A stretch of 64,000 nt of DNA from Pseudomonas sp. GCEP-101 (GCF_025133575.1 NZ_CP104011.1:5650965-5714964); one strand, 5' to 3'. Shown: positions 35,195 to 43,812, counted from the stretch's first letter. Notes: generated by a model not told the origin, from the letters alone. Made by a program: numbers and translations.

Positions 35195-36514
35195 CTAGAA
35201 CCCCACCGTCTGGCGCAGCGCGGCCAGGGGCCGGCGCAGCACGTAGAGCAGGATCGGCGCTCGCTCGCCATACAGCTTGGCGGTGCCGCGCAAACCGATC
35301 CGCGGCGGCGCCGCGTCGAAACGTGCGTCCAGGCGGTACGCCAGTTGGCCGCCCGCGACCGGCTGAGCCTCGTAGGCGCTGCGTGCCAGGCGCGCGGAAT
35401 AGCGATTCAGCGGATCACTGTCCAGAAACAGCTGCACCTCCGCCTGCGGCGCCAGGCGGATGGCATTGGCCACCGCCAGATCGATCCGCAGCTCGGCCTG
35501 TCGGGGATCGGCCAGTTCCATCAGGCGCTCGCCGGTCTGCACCGGCTTGCCGGTCCAACGCTCGGCATCGGCGAATACCGCAATACCGTCACGGGGCGCC
35601 CGGACCTCGGCGCGTGCCAACAGGTCGCGGGCATAGTCACGCTCGGCGCGCTTCTGCTCGACGCGCGCCGCCAGCAGATCGACCCGGGCACCGGATTCGG
35701 CGTCGGAGAAAGCGCGTTGGGAATTGGCCTTGAGCTCGGCCTCGGCCACGCCCAGGGAGCGCTCAGCCACATCAGCCTGCGCCTGCAGCGTGGTGGCGTC
35801 GAAACGCACCAGCAGGTCACCGGCCTTGACACCCTGGTTAGGCTTGACCAGCACCTGCTGGATCACGCCATCCAGCGGCGCGGCGATGACCTGACCATCC
35901 AGCGGGACGACTTCTGCCGGTGCCAGCACCGATTGACGCACGGGCACGAGCAGCAGCAGGCACAGCCCGGCGGCGATCAGCGCCACCTTCTTCCGCGGCC
36001 AGCGCGCGCGCCAGGGTTTGCGCGGCTGAAGGGCTTTCCAGGCATGCGCGTAGGCATCCCCCAGTTGCACCAGCAACGCCTGTTCCGCTTCGCTCCAGGG
36101 CTGCTCGCGGGCGAGCCAGAGGCCGCCAAAGGGGGCTCCCTGCTGGTCCGCCAGCGGCAGCCAGAAAACGTCGCCTGCGGAAAGCGCCTGCCAATCGGCC
36201 TGCTGCTGCGCGCCCAGGCTCTGGAAATCGACGCGCTGCGGCTTGTCGAGGGCGCCGAGCCCACTCAATTGGGCGCACGCCTGTTCGACGAAAGCCACGA
36301 AGGGAGCATTGGGCTCCACCACGCTGATGCCGGTGAGTGCCCGGACCTTGCCCGCGATCAGCAACGCTGCGTGTCGATAGCCGAACAGCGTCTGGCCGTC
36401 ATTGACGATGTGATAGGCCAGTTGCTCCACCGTCCGCGCCGCGCGGGCCTGGCGTTCCAGCCCTAGAAACTGCGCGAAGACCCGCTCGGCCAGCCCGGCC
36501 TGCGGTGCGTTCAT
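35195..36514 (-). CDS. HlyD-family periplasmic adaptor with N-terminal GAF-like domain
   Basis: 439 aa. Residues about 15-165 look like a cytosolic GAF domain (AYHIVNDGQTLFGYRHAALLI, DVFWLPLADQQGAPFGGLWLA, WSEAEQALLVQLGDAYAHAW). One transmembrane helix follows (KVALIAAGLCLLLLVPV, about 178-195), then the periplasmic lipoyl/HlyD part (VIAAPLDGVIQQVLVKPNQGVKAGDLLVRFD, a coiled-coil hairpin with AERSLGVAEAELK, EVRAPRDGIAVF). It would bridge the inner membrane to the TolC-like duct. Its stop abuts the M50-HlyD start, and its start overlaps the previous gene by 4 bp. The GAF domain may sense a cytosolic ligand or interact with cargo. Confidence 0.87.
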   Translation of the reverse strand: MNAPQAGLAERVFAQFLGLERQARAARTVEQLAYHIVNDGQTLFGYRHAALLIAGKVRALTGISVVEPNAPFVAFVEQACAQLSGLGALDKPQRVDFQSLGAQQQADWQALSAGDVFWLPLADQQGAPFGGLWLAREQPWSEAEQALLVQLGDAYAHAWKALQPRKPWRARWPRKKVALIAAGLCLLLLVPVRQSVLAPAEVVPLDGQVIAAPLDGVIQQVLVKPNQGVKAGDLLVRFDATTLQAQADVAERSLGVAEAELKANSQRAFSDAESGARVDLLAARVEQKRAERDYARDLLARAEVRAPRDGIAVFADAERWTGKPVQTGERLMELADPRQAELRIDLAVANAIRLAPQAEVQLFLDSDPLNRYSARLARSAYEAQPVAGGQLAYRLDARFDAAPPRIGLRGTAKLYGERAPILLYVLRRPLAALRQTVGF

Positions 36515-37293
36515 GGCATCTCCGTAAAGCGGGCCGATCCGCTCATGCCCGCCAGAAGGCCCTTGGTGTCAGCCGGCAGCGAGGCAATCAACGGCAGCAT
36601 CTGGCTGCCCTCGTCGATGCGCGCGCCCAGGCGCTTGATCTCCACCGTCAACGGCTGGCCGGTCTCATCGGGAACGAAGCTGAAAGACTGCCCCACCTTC
36701 AGTCGGGACACCCAGCGCGACGGCACCAGCAGGCGGATTTCCAGGCTGCGGTTGTCGACGATCTCCAGCAGCGGCGCGCCACCGGACACACTTTCGAAGG
36801 GTTGCGCCTTGCGCTGCACCACCTGGCCATCGAAGGGTGCGGCGACCACGCAGCGGCCGACCTGAACCTTGTAGACCTGCACCTGGGCCTGGGCTTCGGA
36901 AAGCTTGGCCTCGGCCAGTGCGACCTCGAAGCGCCCCACCGAGTTGAGCGCTGCCAACTGACGGTTGTGCCCCAGTTGCTCGCTGGCCGCGCGGGCGCCG
37001 GCCTGGGCCGCGTTGAGCTGGGCCTGGTAGGCCGAGCAATCGAAACGCACCAGCACATCGCCCTTGCGGAAGGACTGCCCGTCCGCGAACGGCATCTCCA
37101 GGATGCGCCCGGCCAGTTCGCTGGACAGCATTGCCTGGTCCCGCGCCCGCAGGATGCCGCGAACATCCCCGGCATGCCCGTTGGAAGAAGACGGGTTAGA
37201 CAGCAATGGGTCGTCCTGGGCGGGCTCGGCGGCCTGCACCGCTCCTGCCATGCACAGCAACACGCCCAACCCCAGCCAAATCCCTTTATGCAT
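36511..37293 (-). CDS. Periplasmic adaptor (membrane-fusion protein), HlyD/RND type
   Basis: 260 aa, shorter than RND adaptors (about 370). Signal peptide MHKGIWLGLGVLLCMAGAVQAAE. Lipoyl half-motifs ILRARDQAMLSSELAGRILEMPFADGQSFRKGDVLVRFD (48-85) and CVVAAPFDGQVVQRKAQPFESVSGGAPLLEIVD (148-180) flank a short helical hairpin. First gene of the export operon, so three adaptor-type proteins are encoded side by side. Confidence 0.88.
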   Translation of the reverse strand: MHKGIWLGLGVLLCMAGAVQAAEPAQDDPLLSNPSSSNGHAGDVRGILRARDQAMLSSELAGRILEMPFADGQSFRKGDVLVRFDCSAYQAQLNAAQAGARAASEQLGHNRQLAALNSVGRFEVALAEAKLSEAQAQVQVYKVQVGRCVVAAPFDGQVVQRKAQPFESVSGGAPLLEIVDNRSLEIRLLVPSRWVSRLKVGQSFSFVPDETGQPLTVEIKRLGARIDEGSQMLPLIASLPADTKGLLAGMSGSARFTEMP

Positions 37294-37342
37294 TGTTCTT
37301 CTCCTGGCAGATCGTCAAAGTCTACGGGAGTCGATCGTTGTC

Positions 37343-37366
37343 GGAAATTGGCTACCTAAGATTTCC
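37343..37366. promoter_or_regulatory. Inverted repeat GGAAAT-N12-ATTTCC in the divergent promoter region
   Basis: It is 50 bp upstream of the adaptor gene (leftward) and 100 bp upstream of the dioxygenase gene (rightward). Its spacer GGCTACCTAAGA shares ACCTAAGA with the inverted repeat at 31168-31186. The remaining 173 bp show no other clear signal. Confidence 0.35.
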
Positions 37367-37466
37367 TTCATTCACTCGACCATCTCGGCTCGCGGGCAAG
37401 CATTCGCCACCGGAGCCGGCGACCGACGCCACCCGGTGACTGCCAACCAAGGACAAGAAGGACACC

Positions 37467-38147
37467 ATGCCTGACCGCCGCGAACTCCATGCAAACGGCT
37501 ACGCGATGCTGCGCAGCGCGATCGGGCCCGATACGGTGGAAGCGCTGCGCGCCATCTTCGATGCCAACGTCCTGCCTTCCGACCAATGGCCCGTTCCCCG
37601 TGGGCAGGATTGGCGCCATGCGCAGCTCGACCTGGCGCCTGTGGTACAGGCGACATGCCGCCTGCCTGCGTTACTGGCGGTCGTCGGTGAACTGATCGGC
37701 GAACGCTTCTTCATCGCCCAGGCCGAAGGCCGGGAACCCCTGCCGGGCGGTGGGCACCAGCAACTGCACCGCGATCTCTCCGCCCGGCGCCCGGGGGACA
37801 TGGTGAACGCCCTGGTCTTTCTCGACGATTTCGCCGCGCACAACGGCGCCACACGGATCATCCCCGGCAGCCATCGCCCCCAGCCGGACGCGCCACCTGA
37901 AGACTTCAACGACGAGTCCCGAGCCGTGCACCTGCAAGGTCGCGCCGGAGACATACTGGTGTTCGACGTCGACCTCGTGCATGGAGGCAGCTTGAACGCC
38001 AGCGGTGCCCGACGACGCTCCATGCTGATCAGCTATCGCTCGGAGCAGCTCCATGCGACACACCTGGCCACCACGGCGCTTCGCAACGTCCGGATGGACA
38101 CGACGGAACGGTTCGCACCGACAGGTAATGCGCTGGCGACGGGCTAG
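37467..38147 (+). CDS. Phytanoyl-CoA dioxygenase-family Fe(II)/2-oxoglutarate oxygenase
   Basis: 226 aa, cytosolic. Metal triad: His101-x-Asp103 (HQQLHRDLSARRPGDMVNALVFLDD) and His172 (ILVFDVDLVHGGSLNASGARRRSML), with an Arg about 10 residues later for 2-oxoglutarate. NGATRIIPGSH (126-136) is the PhyH block. ATG 37467 has AAGGACAAGAAGGA upstream. Divergent from the adhesin-export operon through a shared control region, so it could be a further tailoring enzyme; alternatively it may act on a small molecule. Confidence 0.85.
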   Translation: MPDRRELHANGYAMLRSAIGPDTVEALRAIFDANVLPSDQWPVPRGQDWRHAQLDLAPVVQATCRLPALLAVVGELIGERFFIAQAEGREPLPGGGHQQLHRDLSARRPGDMVNALVFLDDFAAHNGATRIIPGSHRPQPDAPPEDFNDESRAVHLQGRAGDILVFDVDLVHGGSLNASGARRRSMLISYRSEQLHATHLATTALRNVRMDTTERFAPTGNALATG

Positions 38148-38214
38148 TGCAGTTCCCGGAAGAGTCGGGTTAGGGCCCGAAGCGGACGCTCGCCGCGCTG
38201 CAACAACCTCTCGT

Positions 38215-38625
38215 TCACGTATGTGGATAGGGCAAGTCATCTGTCGACAGGTGCCAAATAGAATCACGAGCTCGGCCAAGCTCGACGTCATATCTATCAC
38301 ACAGCGACTCGATGACGGCTTTATCAAGCGCCTGAGCCGAACTAGAGATTGTCTCTCCACAAGTCAGATACAGGTACAACGCAGCCAACTCCTCGAGTCT
38401 CGACGACTCGGATTGCACGAAGAACTGCGATTCATCTATCTCACTGGCTTGAATCTCTATGGGAGGAGCATCGCTCTCTCTGTCTTTCATATACAGGTAC
38501 GTCCAAGTGCGACTGTTCACAGGGTACGAATCACCCTCTGTATCCACATTTCGCCCAGGACCATACAGCAGATCCAGAAAACACCTGAAGTCTGGACGAT
38601 CTGTAACAACCATCACCGTATACAT
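38215..38625 (-). CDS. Hypothetical protein, orphan immunity-like
   Basis: 136 aa (MYTVMVVTDRPDFRCFLDLLYGPGRNVDTEGDSYPVNSRTWTYLYMKDRES). Acidic, soluble, no signal peptide or membrane segment. Not recognised. GC content and codon use are lower than in flanking genes, and it begins a run of small genes of similar character. That composition, size and acidity resemble immunity genes of polymorphic or type VI toxins, but no toxin gene is present, so this is only a suggestion. Confidence 0.6.
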   Translation of the reverse strand: MYTVMVVTDRPDFRCFLDLLYGPGRNVDTEGDSYPVNSRTWTYLYMKDRESDAPPIEIQASEIDESQFFVQSESSRLEELAALYLYLTCGETISSSAQALDKAVIESLCDRYDVELGRARDSIWHLSTDDLPYPHT

Positions 38626-38660
38626 GGGCTCCTCCTCAGCTGAATCTCGTCCGCTCGCGT

Positions 38661-38903
38661 TTAGAGCCGCAGTACAGGAGCCGGATTACTTCCAATCACT
38701 ATCTCTGCGCATCTAAGTGCGTTTCTCACCCCGCAGGCTGGGCACGTCATCAGGCGCTCAAACTCGGTGGAGTCGTCATCCCTTTGGATATCCGCCACTA
38801 TCAGCGTTCCTGCTACACACACCGGACATTTGACTTCTGTTTTTGAGTCGCCTGCCAGGGCTATTCCTGCCTCAACCCAGCGTTTGGATATCTGTTCACT
38901 CAT
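38661..38903 (-). CDS. Small zinc-ribbon protein
   Basis: 80 aa. Two CPxC knuckles, KCPVCVAGTL (25-34) and TCPACGVRN (53-61), make a four-cysteine zinc ribbon with RDDDSTEFERLM between them. No homologue recognised. Lies 35 bp upstream of the hypothetical protein at 38215-38625 in the same direction, so the two may be cotranscribed. Lower GC than the neighbourhood. Confidence 0.55.
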   Translation of the reverse strand: MSEQISKRWVEAGIALAGDSKTEVKCPVCVAGTLIVADIQRDDDSTEFERLMTCPACGVRNALRCAEIVIGSNPAPVLRL

Positions 38904-39055
38904 TTGGAAATCTCATAACGCGCGGTGGAGCGATTCAAAACAATTGATCGCGAGGTACCGAGCGCCGATAACGGCCAGTGCCTATTGCTGCCCTGCATTC
39001 AGAATGGCATGAGTCAACGCAGCATCTTGCACTAGCGCGGAAGCAGACGCGTGAG

Positions 39056-39337
39056 CTATTCCAGCGAGCGAAGCATGTCCATGAACATCGGGTACGACAA
39101 ATCATGTACCTGCCCATCATCAGCGACTAGGCAACCTGCAGCGCCGGCAAACAACTCCTGCTCATGTGCAGGGATGTCCAAGCTACAAACGATCCGGTAG
39201 CGGAACAGCCAGCCGCTGGGGAGACGGCCGCAAACCTCCACAGTCTGCTGATAGCCCTCAACAGACAGTGGCCCGGCACCGTGTGCCTGAGCACGGACGT
39301 ATGCCTTGCTTCGGGAAGACTCGCTGTTCATTTGCAT
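39056..39337 (-). CDS. Hypothetical protein
   Basis: 93 aa. The body (VEVCGRLPSGWLFRYRIVCSLDIPAHEQELFAGAAGCLVADDGQVHDLSYPMFMDMLRSLE) alternates strands and short helices and reads like a real small protein. Not recognised. A rightward reading of the same bases also stays open (39164-39490), so strand choice is uncertain. The 38904-39055 gap holds nothing recognisable. Confidence 0.45.
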   Translation of the reverse strand: MQMNSESSRSKAYVRAQAHGAGPLSVEGYQQTVEVCGRLPSGWLFRYRIVCSLDIPAHEQELFAGAAGCLVADDGQVHDLSYPMFMDMLRSLE

Positions 39338-39514
39338 TCGAAATGGATGAGGGAGGAACCAAGTCTACTCAAGATTCTGAATACTCTGATGTCCACTCTG
39401 GGTCGCTTGCTGCCACAGGAGAGAGGCCACTACAGATCCAAAGCTGCCGGTCGGATCTGGCTCCCTGATATGCTTGAGACTATAGCGTGATTAGCAGCGT
39501 AGGCGAGGTATTGA

Positions 39515-39901
39515 ATGGGTCTCGATCTCCACATAGAAGCCGATGACCAGTTGACAACTGTGGCCCTATGCACCGCATTGGAAAGGAGCGGCGCAATTGA
39601 AATCGATTGTGTAAGAGATACGGTAGAGTCTCACTTCGCTTCTGGGATGCGGTTGAGCGCGGACGCTGAAGATACGGATTTCACCCTGTATGCCGAAGAT
39701 AAAAGGGGGCTGGATTTTAAAGTCAGCATGCGGTGCTACATCAGAATAAAAGGCCCAGAGCCAGAAGGTGAGTCATCGATGAGCGAGTTGGAGAAAATAG
39801 CTGAGTCTATTGCAGACGTTTGCTCATCGTTCTTCATCCTGTCCTTCCAGTATGAGAACACCTTGTTTTGGCGTGACGCCCGGGGCCTGCACCGCGCATA
39901 A
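39515..39901 (+). CDS. Hypothetical protein, orphan immunity-like
   Basis: 128 aa (MGLDLHIEADDQLTTVALCTALERSGAIEIDC), strongly acidic, ending FQYENTLFWRDARGLHRA. Soluble, no signal. Codon use is clearly AT-richer (for example GATAAAAGGGGGCTGGATTTTAAAG) than the surrounding genome, suggesting acquisition. No family recognised. It could be an orphan immunity protein like its neighbours. Confidence 0.6.
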   Translation: MGLDLHIEADDQLTTVALCTALERSGAIEIDCVRDTVESHFASGMRLSADAEDTDFTLYAEDKRGLDFKVSMRCYIRIKGPEPEGESSMSELEKIAESIADVCSSFFILSFQYENTLFWRDARGLHRA

Positions 39902-40058
39902 GACCCTGTGTTCTGTTGGAGCATCGAATGTTGCTCACGGATGAAGTGCAGTGTAACGGGTAGAGCACACCAACTTTGGCTACCTACGACCTCTCCATCA
40001 GCGAACGTCTGCAATGGGTCGGTAGCAGCCTCTCGCAGCTCGATGAGTCACCCAATGG

Positions 40059-40697
40059 TTATTTACTAGCGCTCATCGCGGCGCTCCCCTGTCCAGCGCC
40101 CCTCCAGTAGGCGGTGACCACCTCCTCTCGTGCTCCAATCCGCTTCAGATAACGCCGTACTCTGGGAAGCGCTTGAAGGTCGATGTCCAGCAGTTCATGG
40201 ATTCTTAGCCAGGGATAAATCGCCATGTCGGCGATTGAATACGCCGAGCAGATGAAGTCCCGCCCCGCCAACGCCTGCTCCACGATGTGGAACAATCGGG
40301 ACGTTTCTGTTCGGTAGCGCTCTTTCGCGTAGTCATCCGACGTGTTTTCACGATGCATGAAGTGATGCCACTGCCCCGCCATCGGGCCAAGACTGCTGAT
40401 CTGCCACGCCAGCCACTGCAGCACTTCGTAGCGCTCGGGACCCGGCGGCGGCAAAAATCTGCCGTGGGTTTCGGCCAGGTACTGAAGGATCGCGCCTGAC
40501 TCTGGAAGTGCTACCGACTGCCGATGATCCACCAGCACCGGAATCTTCTGAAAAGGAGTCAGCCTCGCGAATTCCGGTCGGTGCTGTTCACCAAGAGAGA
40601 GATTCACGCGTTGAATCTGAAAAGGCACACCGAGGGCCTCAAGCATGATCAATATCTTGAATCCGTTGGCCGTGGGCGCGAAGTGAAGTGTGTACAT
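40059..40697 (-). CDS. Glutathione S-transferase family protein
   Basis: 212 aa. MYTLHFAPTANGFKILIMLEALGVPFQIQRVNLSLGEQHRPEFARLTPFQKIPVLVDH is a thioredoxin-fold GST N-domain with the cis-Pro (KIPVL) and the ESGAILQYLAE glutathione site; the C-terminal helical domain contains GRDFICSAYSIADMAIYPWLRIHE. The N-terminus resembles YfcG/Ure2-like GSTs. ATG 40697 chosen because residues upstream are not GST-like; the ribosome site is weak. Detoxification or disulfide-reductase role expected. Confidence 0.85.
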   Translation of the reverse strand: MYTLHFAPTANGFKILIMLEALGVPFQIQRVNLSLGEQHRPEFARLTPFQKIPVLVDHRQSVALPESGAILQYLAETHGRFLPPPGPERYEVLQWLAWQISSLGPMAGQWHHFMHRENTSDDYAKERYRTETSRLFHIVEQALAGRDFICSAYSIADMAIYPWLRIHELLDIDLQALPRVRRYLKRIGAREEVVTAYWRGAGQGSAAMSASK

Positions 40698-41027
40698 GGA
40701 ATCAAAGAGGAGTCTTTGCCGGAAGGATAGAAAGACGGCATCGACCCTGCTGACCCGCCCGATAATCAATAAAAAACTTACACTATCTCGATTATCATCC
40801 TTTAAATATCGATATCTCCTAAATGGCTTTGTAAGCTTAACTTACATATCCGTGTGCTTAACCGCGGCAATTCAGTGAATCTCTGCAGCGCGTGTTCGAC
40901 GTTGATTTCTTGCCCACCGGCGACCACCCCGCCAGGCGGCAGTGGCCACTCGGGGGTTACGGTGCGCGGCGAGGGAGCGACGATCACCTCGCCCCCTCGC
41001 CGGGTGACAACCACGCCTACAGGCGCC
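40698..41027. other. AT-rich promoter region plus a doubtful 84-codon reading frame
   Basis: The GST side (40760-40860) is strikingly AT-rich, with the palindromes ATATCGATAT (40806-40815) and GTAAG-N5-CTTAC (40831-40845), probably operator-like sites for the GST promoter. A leftward frame at 40802-41056 (MNQPRVTRGEAPVGVVVTRRGGEVIVAPS..EWPLPPGGVVAG) vaguely recalls a Nudix hydrolase start but lacks an intact Nudix box and overlaps the next gene; I regard it as a remnant or chance frame. Confidence 0.4.
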
Positions 41028-41822
41028 TCACCCCTGGTAACGCGCGGCTGGTTCACTGCGCGACAGGTTGGGGAGCAGGCGCTGGCGCGCGGCTTCGTAC
41101 TGGTTGAAATCGGCGATCTCCGGCAGCGCCGGAATGGTGACGAACTCGCCCTGGTCGAGGCCGGCCAGGGCGGCGTCCACCATGTCCTCCGCCGACATCA
41201 CGATGGCGCCCGGCAGGTGTTCCAGCGGCGTGCCGGCGATGCCCCAGAAGTCGGTGGCGGTCGCCCCCGGCAGCACTACCTGGACCGTGACGTTTTTCTC
41301 CGCAAGCTCATGGCGCAGCGATTGGCTGAAGGCGAGCACGAATGCCTTGGAGCCGCCGTAGACACCGTTCAGCACCTCCGGGGCGATGGCAACGATGGAG
41401 GCAATGTTGATCAGGGTGCCGCCGCCCCGCGCCACGAAGCCCGGCACGGCGGCATAAGTGAGGCGCGTCAGCACATTCACGTTGAGCGTTAGCAGATCTT
41501 CCAGCGCATCGACGTTCGATTCGAGCAACGGTCGCGTCGCACCGACGCCGGCGTTGTTCACCAGCAGGGAAATACTCGCGTCGGATCGCAGGACGTCCTC
41601 GACCTTCGCCAGGTCCGCCCTGTCGGCCAGGTCGGCGACGAGCACTTCCACGGAGCGCCCGGTTTCGTCGCTCAGGCGCTTGGCCAGGGCATCCAGGCGA
41701 CTGCGATTGCGGGCCACCAGGATCAGGTCGTGGCCGCGACGGGCCAGACGTTCCGCGTAGATGGCGCCGATGCCGGAAGAAGCGCCAGTGATCAGTGCGG
41801 TACCGAGACGGGATTGAGTCAT
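41028..41822 (-). CDS. Classical short-chain dehydrogenase/reductase
   Basis: 264 aa NAD(P)-dependent oxidoreductase. Cofactor motif TGASSGIG (13-20) with an Arg (VARNRSR) after beta 2 that favours NADP, NNAG (about 89-92) and the catalytic Ser plus YGGSK (Tyr and Lys). The extended C-terminus is of the DltE/YqjQ type. Substrate unknown. It starts 106 bp from the divergent GlxA-type regulator, which may control it. Confidence 0.9.
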   Translation of the reverse strand: MTQSRLGTALITGASSGIGAIYAERLARRGHDLILVARNRSRLDALAKRLSDETGRSVEVLVADLADRADLAKVEDVLRSDASISLLVNNAGVGATRPLLESNVDALEDLLTLNVNVLTRLTYAAVPGFVARGGGTLINIASIVAIAPEVLNGVYGGSKAFVLAFSQSLRHELAEKNVTVQVVLPGATATDFWGIAGTPLEHLPGAIVMSAEDMVDAALAGLDQGEFVTIPALPEIADFNQYEAARQRLLPNLSRSEPAARYQG

Positions 41823-41928
41823 GTCGATGCTCCAGGGGTTGGTGAGGAACTGGAGATCAGCATGCCGCCGCTTGGCTGTATCTCAAATGACGTATAAGGT
41901 AGTGATTCAGGACATACGAGACGCCCTC

Positions 41929-42906
41929 ATGCATCGCATCGGTTATGTGGTCACGGACGGATTCCAAGTGCTCTCCCTGGCCACCCAGACGGTCTTCGAG
42001 TTCGCCAACCTGGTCACCGGCGAACCCGTCTACAGCATCGGCTACTACTCGCCGTCCGGCGGGCTCGTGCGCTCCTCGCTCGGGCTTGCCATGGACACCC
42101 ATGCGCTGCAGGCGCCGGGACTGGCCGACACCTGGATAGTGGTGGGCGTGAACGATCCGGTGGCGAGCGAAACCGCCCCCGCCGTGCTCGATTTCGTCCG
42201 CAAGGCTGGCCACCAGGCGCGCCGCACCGTCGGCATCTGCACCGGCGGTTTCGTCCTTGCCGAGGCCGGATTGCTCGCCGGGCGCCGCGCCACGACGCAC
42301 TGGGCCTACGCCCAGGCGCTGCAGAACCGTCACCCGGAGGTCACGGTGGAGGCGGATCGCATCTACATCGTCGATGGCCCCTTCTGGACATCGGCCGGAA
42401 TGACCGCCGGCCTCGACCTCGCCGTCGGCATGGTGGAGAAGGACCTGGGCGCAGACGTCGCGCGCTCGGTGGCGCACAAGCTGGTCATGCACCAGCATCG
42501 ATCCGGCGGCCAATCGCAGCACTCCGAAATGCTCGACCTCGCTCCCAAGTCCGACCGCATCCAGAGCTCCCTGAACTACGCCCGGCAGCACCTCAAGCAG
42601 CCGCTGGGCGTGGAAGACCTGGCCGCGGTGGCGCACCTCAGTCCGCGCCAGTTCACCCGCGTGTTCACCGCCGAAACCGGGCAGTCGCCGGCCAAGGCCA
42701 TCGAGGGGCTGCGGCTGGAGGCCGCCCGCCTGATGATCGAACAGAGCCGCCACTCCCTCGACGTGGTGGCACGGGAGACGGGCTTCCGCGACCGCCGCCA
42801 CCTGCGCGAAGCCTTCCTGCGCGGCTTCGGCGTGCCGCCACAGGCGGTACGCCGGGATGCGCGCCAGGTGCTGACGAGCCACGCCGGCCTCACCGATGCG
42901 CCATGA
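41929..42906 (+). CDS. GlxA-family AraC transcriptional regulator (DJ-1/PfpI domain plus HTH)
   Basis: 325 aa. N-terminal DJ-1/PfpI-like amidotransferase fold (HRIGYVVTDGFQVLSLATQTVFEFAN, RTVGICTGGFVLAEAGLLAGRRATTHW with Cys in the nucleophile elbow) and C-terminal AraC HTH pair (GVEDLAAVAHLSPRQFTRVFTAETGQSPAKAI, SLDVVARETGFRDRRHLREAFLRGFGVPP). ATG 41929 begins the domain; an in-frame ATG at 41887 would add 14 atypical residues. Divergent from the SDR gene, a common arrangement for a regulator and its target. Confidence 0.88.
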   Translation: MHRIGYVVTDGFQVLSLATQTVFEFANLVTGEPVYSIGYYSPSGGLVRSSLGLAMDTHALQAPGLADTWIVVGVNDPVASETAPAVLDFVRKAGHQARRTVGICTGGFVLAEAGLLAGRRATTHWAYAQALQNRHPEVTVEADRIYIVDGPFWTSAGMTAGLDLAVGMVEKDLGADVARSVAHKLVMHQHRSGGQSQHSEMLDLAPKSDRIQSSLNYARQHLKQPLGVEDLAAVAHLSPRQFTRVFTAETGQSPAKAIEGLRLEAARLMIEQSRHSLDVVARETGFRDRRHLREAFLRGFGVPPQAVRRDARQVLTSHAGLTDAP

Positions 42907-43085
42907 GGAAAGCCGCGGTGGCCGGATTCTTCGGCATGCCGCCCCGTGCCAGCGCCTGTCGCCGGCCGAACCGGCCATCGAGAAGCGAGAGAATCCGCAG
43001 GGATTTGCACGGATTCAGGTGCTCCAGAAGGCGACTTCGAATACCCTTGGGCCAGGCAATCAACCAAGAAGCTGTGAATTGAACG

Positions 43086-43601
43086 ATGGGTTTTGAACAA
43101 CTAGCGGTGCTCCGTGACCGCCTCCGGGCTGAAAAAGAGCAGGCAAAGGCTGACAACGCAAAGCGCCCTCAACGCAAGTCCACGCCAAAGGCAAAGCCTC
43201 GCGACCAGGACCCTGCGGTGGAAGCGATCTGGAAACTGCAGAAGCACTTCCCCCTGGCCTTCCCGGTCAATCCGGCGCCCAAGGTTCCGCTCAAGGAAGG
43301 CATTCTCAAGGATGCCGAGCAGCACCTGGAGCAGCTTGGCCTCACCAGCGAACAGCTCAAGCTGGGCATCGGCACCTGGTGCAAGGGTGCGCGTTACTGG
43401 GGCTGCATGGTGGAGAATGCGCCACGCCTGGACTTGAACGGCCAGGTCGCCGGCACCGTGACCGCCGCCCAGGCACTGCACGCCAAGCAACAGGCGGCGC
43501 GCCAGCGCAGCCAGGAGCGACGCCTGCGAGCCAAGTCGAAAGCGCAGGCTGAGGCGGCAACCCCCGCTGCCGATGCGACGGTGCAGCCGGCCGAGGACTG
43601 A
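43086..43601 (+). CDS. ProQ/FinO-family RNA-binding protein
   Basis: 171 aa. The central FinO/ProQ domain (about 45-130) reads AIWKLQKHFPLAFPVNPAPKVPLKEGILKDAEQHL, then LKLGIGTWCKGARYWGCMVENAPRLDLNGQVAGTVTAAQALHAKQQ. It is flanked by a basic N-terminal tail (KRPQRKSTPKAKPR) and a basic C-terminal stretch (RQRSQERRLRAKSKAQ), typical of RNA chaperones that bind 3' hairpins of mRNAs and small RNAs. Monocistronic, with a 180-bp upstream gap. The symbol proQ is not used because several FinO-domain paralogues exist in Pseudomonas. Confidence 0.9.
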   Translation: MGFEQLAVLRDRLRAEKEQAKADNAKRPQRKSTPKAKPRDQDPAVEAIWKLQKHFPLAFPVNPAPKVPLKEGILKDAEQHLEQLGLTSEQLKLGIGTWCKGARYWGCMVENAPRLDLNGQVAGTVTAAQALHAKQQAARQRSQERRLRAKSKAQAEAATPAADATVQPAED

Positions 43602-43707
43602 GCCGCTGCCGCGCCCCTCTGCGTGAGCGGCCGGCCCGCGCCTGCACTGCCCGGGCCCACGCGCTTCTTCCTGGATAGTCCTGCACGGCTTCAGCCGGAT
43701 CCAGGCC

Positions 43708-43731
43708 CCCCTCTCCCTTACGGGAGAGGGG
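43708..43731. repeat. Palindromic repeat CCCCTCTCCC-TTAC-GGGAGAGGGG
   Basis: A perfect 10-bp stem with a 4-nt loop, of the same family as the elements at 3054 and 3286. It is in the 211-bp gap between the convergent ProQ-like and LysR genes and could act as a terminator. Confidence 0.65.
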
Positions 43732-43812
43732 AATACAGGCACGGACTTACAGAAGAAGACCGTTGCTTCTGCCGCTTCTGCACACGCGGCCTGCCCCCCC
43801 GGCAGCGGTGCG

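Noticed and set aside
39164..39490. Rightward 108-codon frame over the small-gene region
   Set aside because: Overlaps the leftward 93-codon frame and has less protein-like composition at its start; left as an alternative only.
40802..41056. Possible Nudix hydrolase fragment
   Set aside because: No intact GX5EX7REUXEEXGU box, overlaps the SDR gene end; described only as a doubtful frame.
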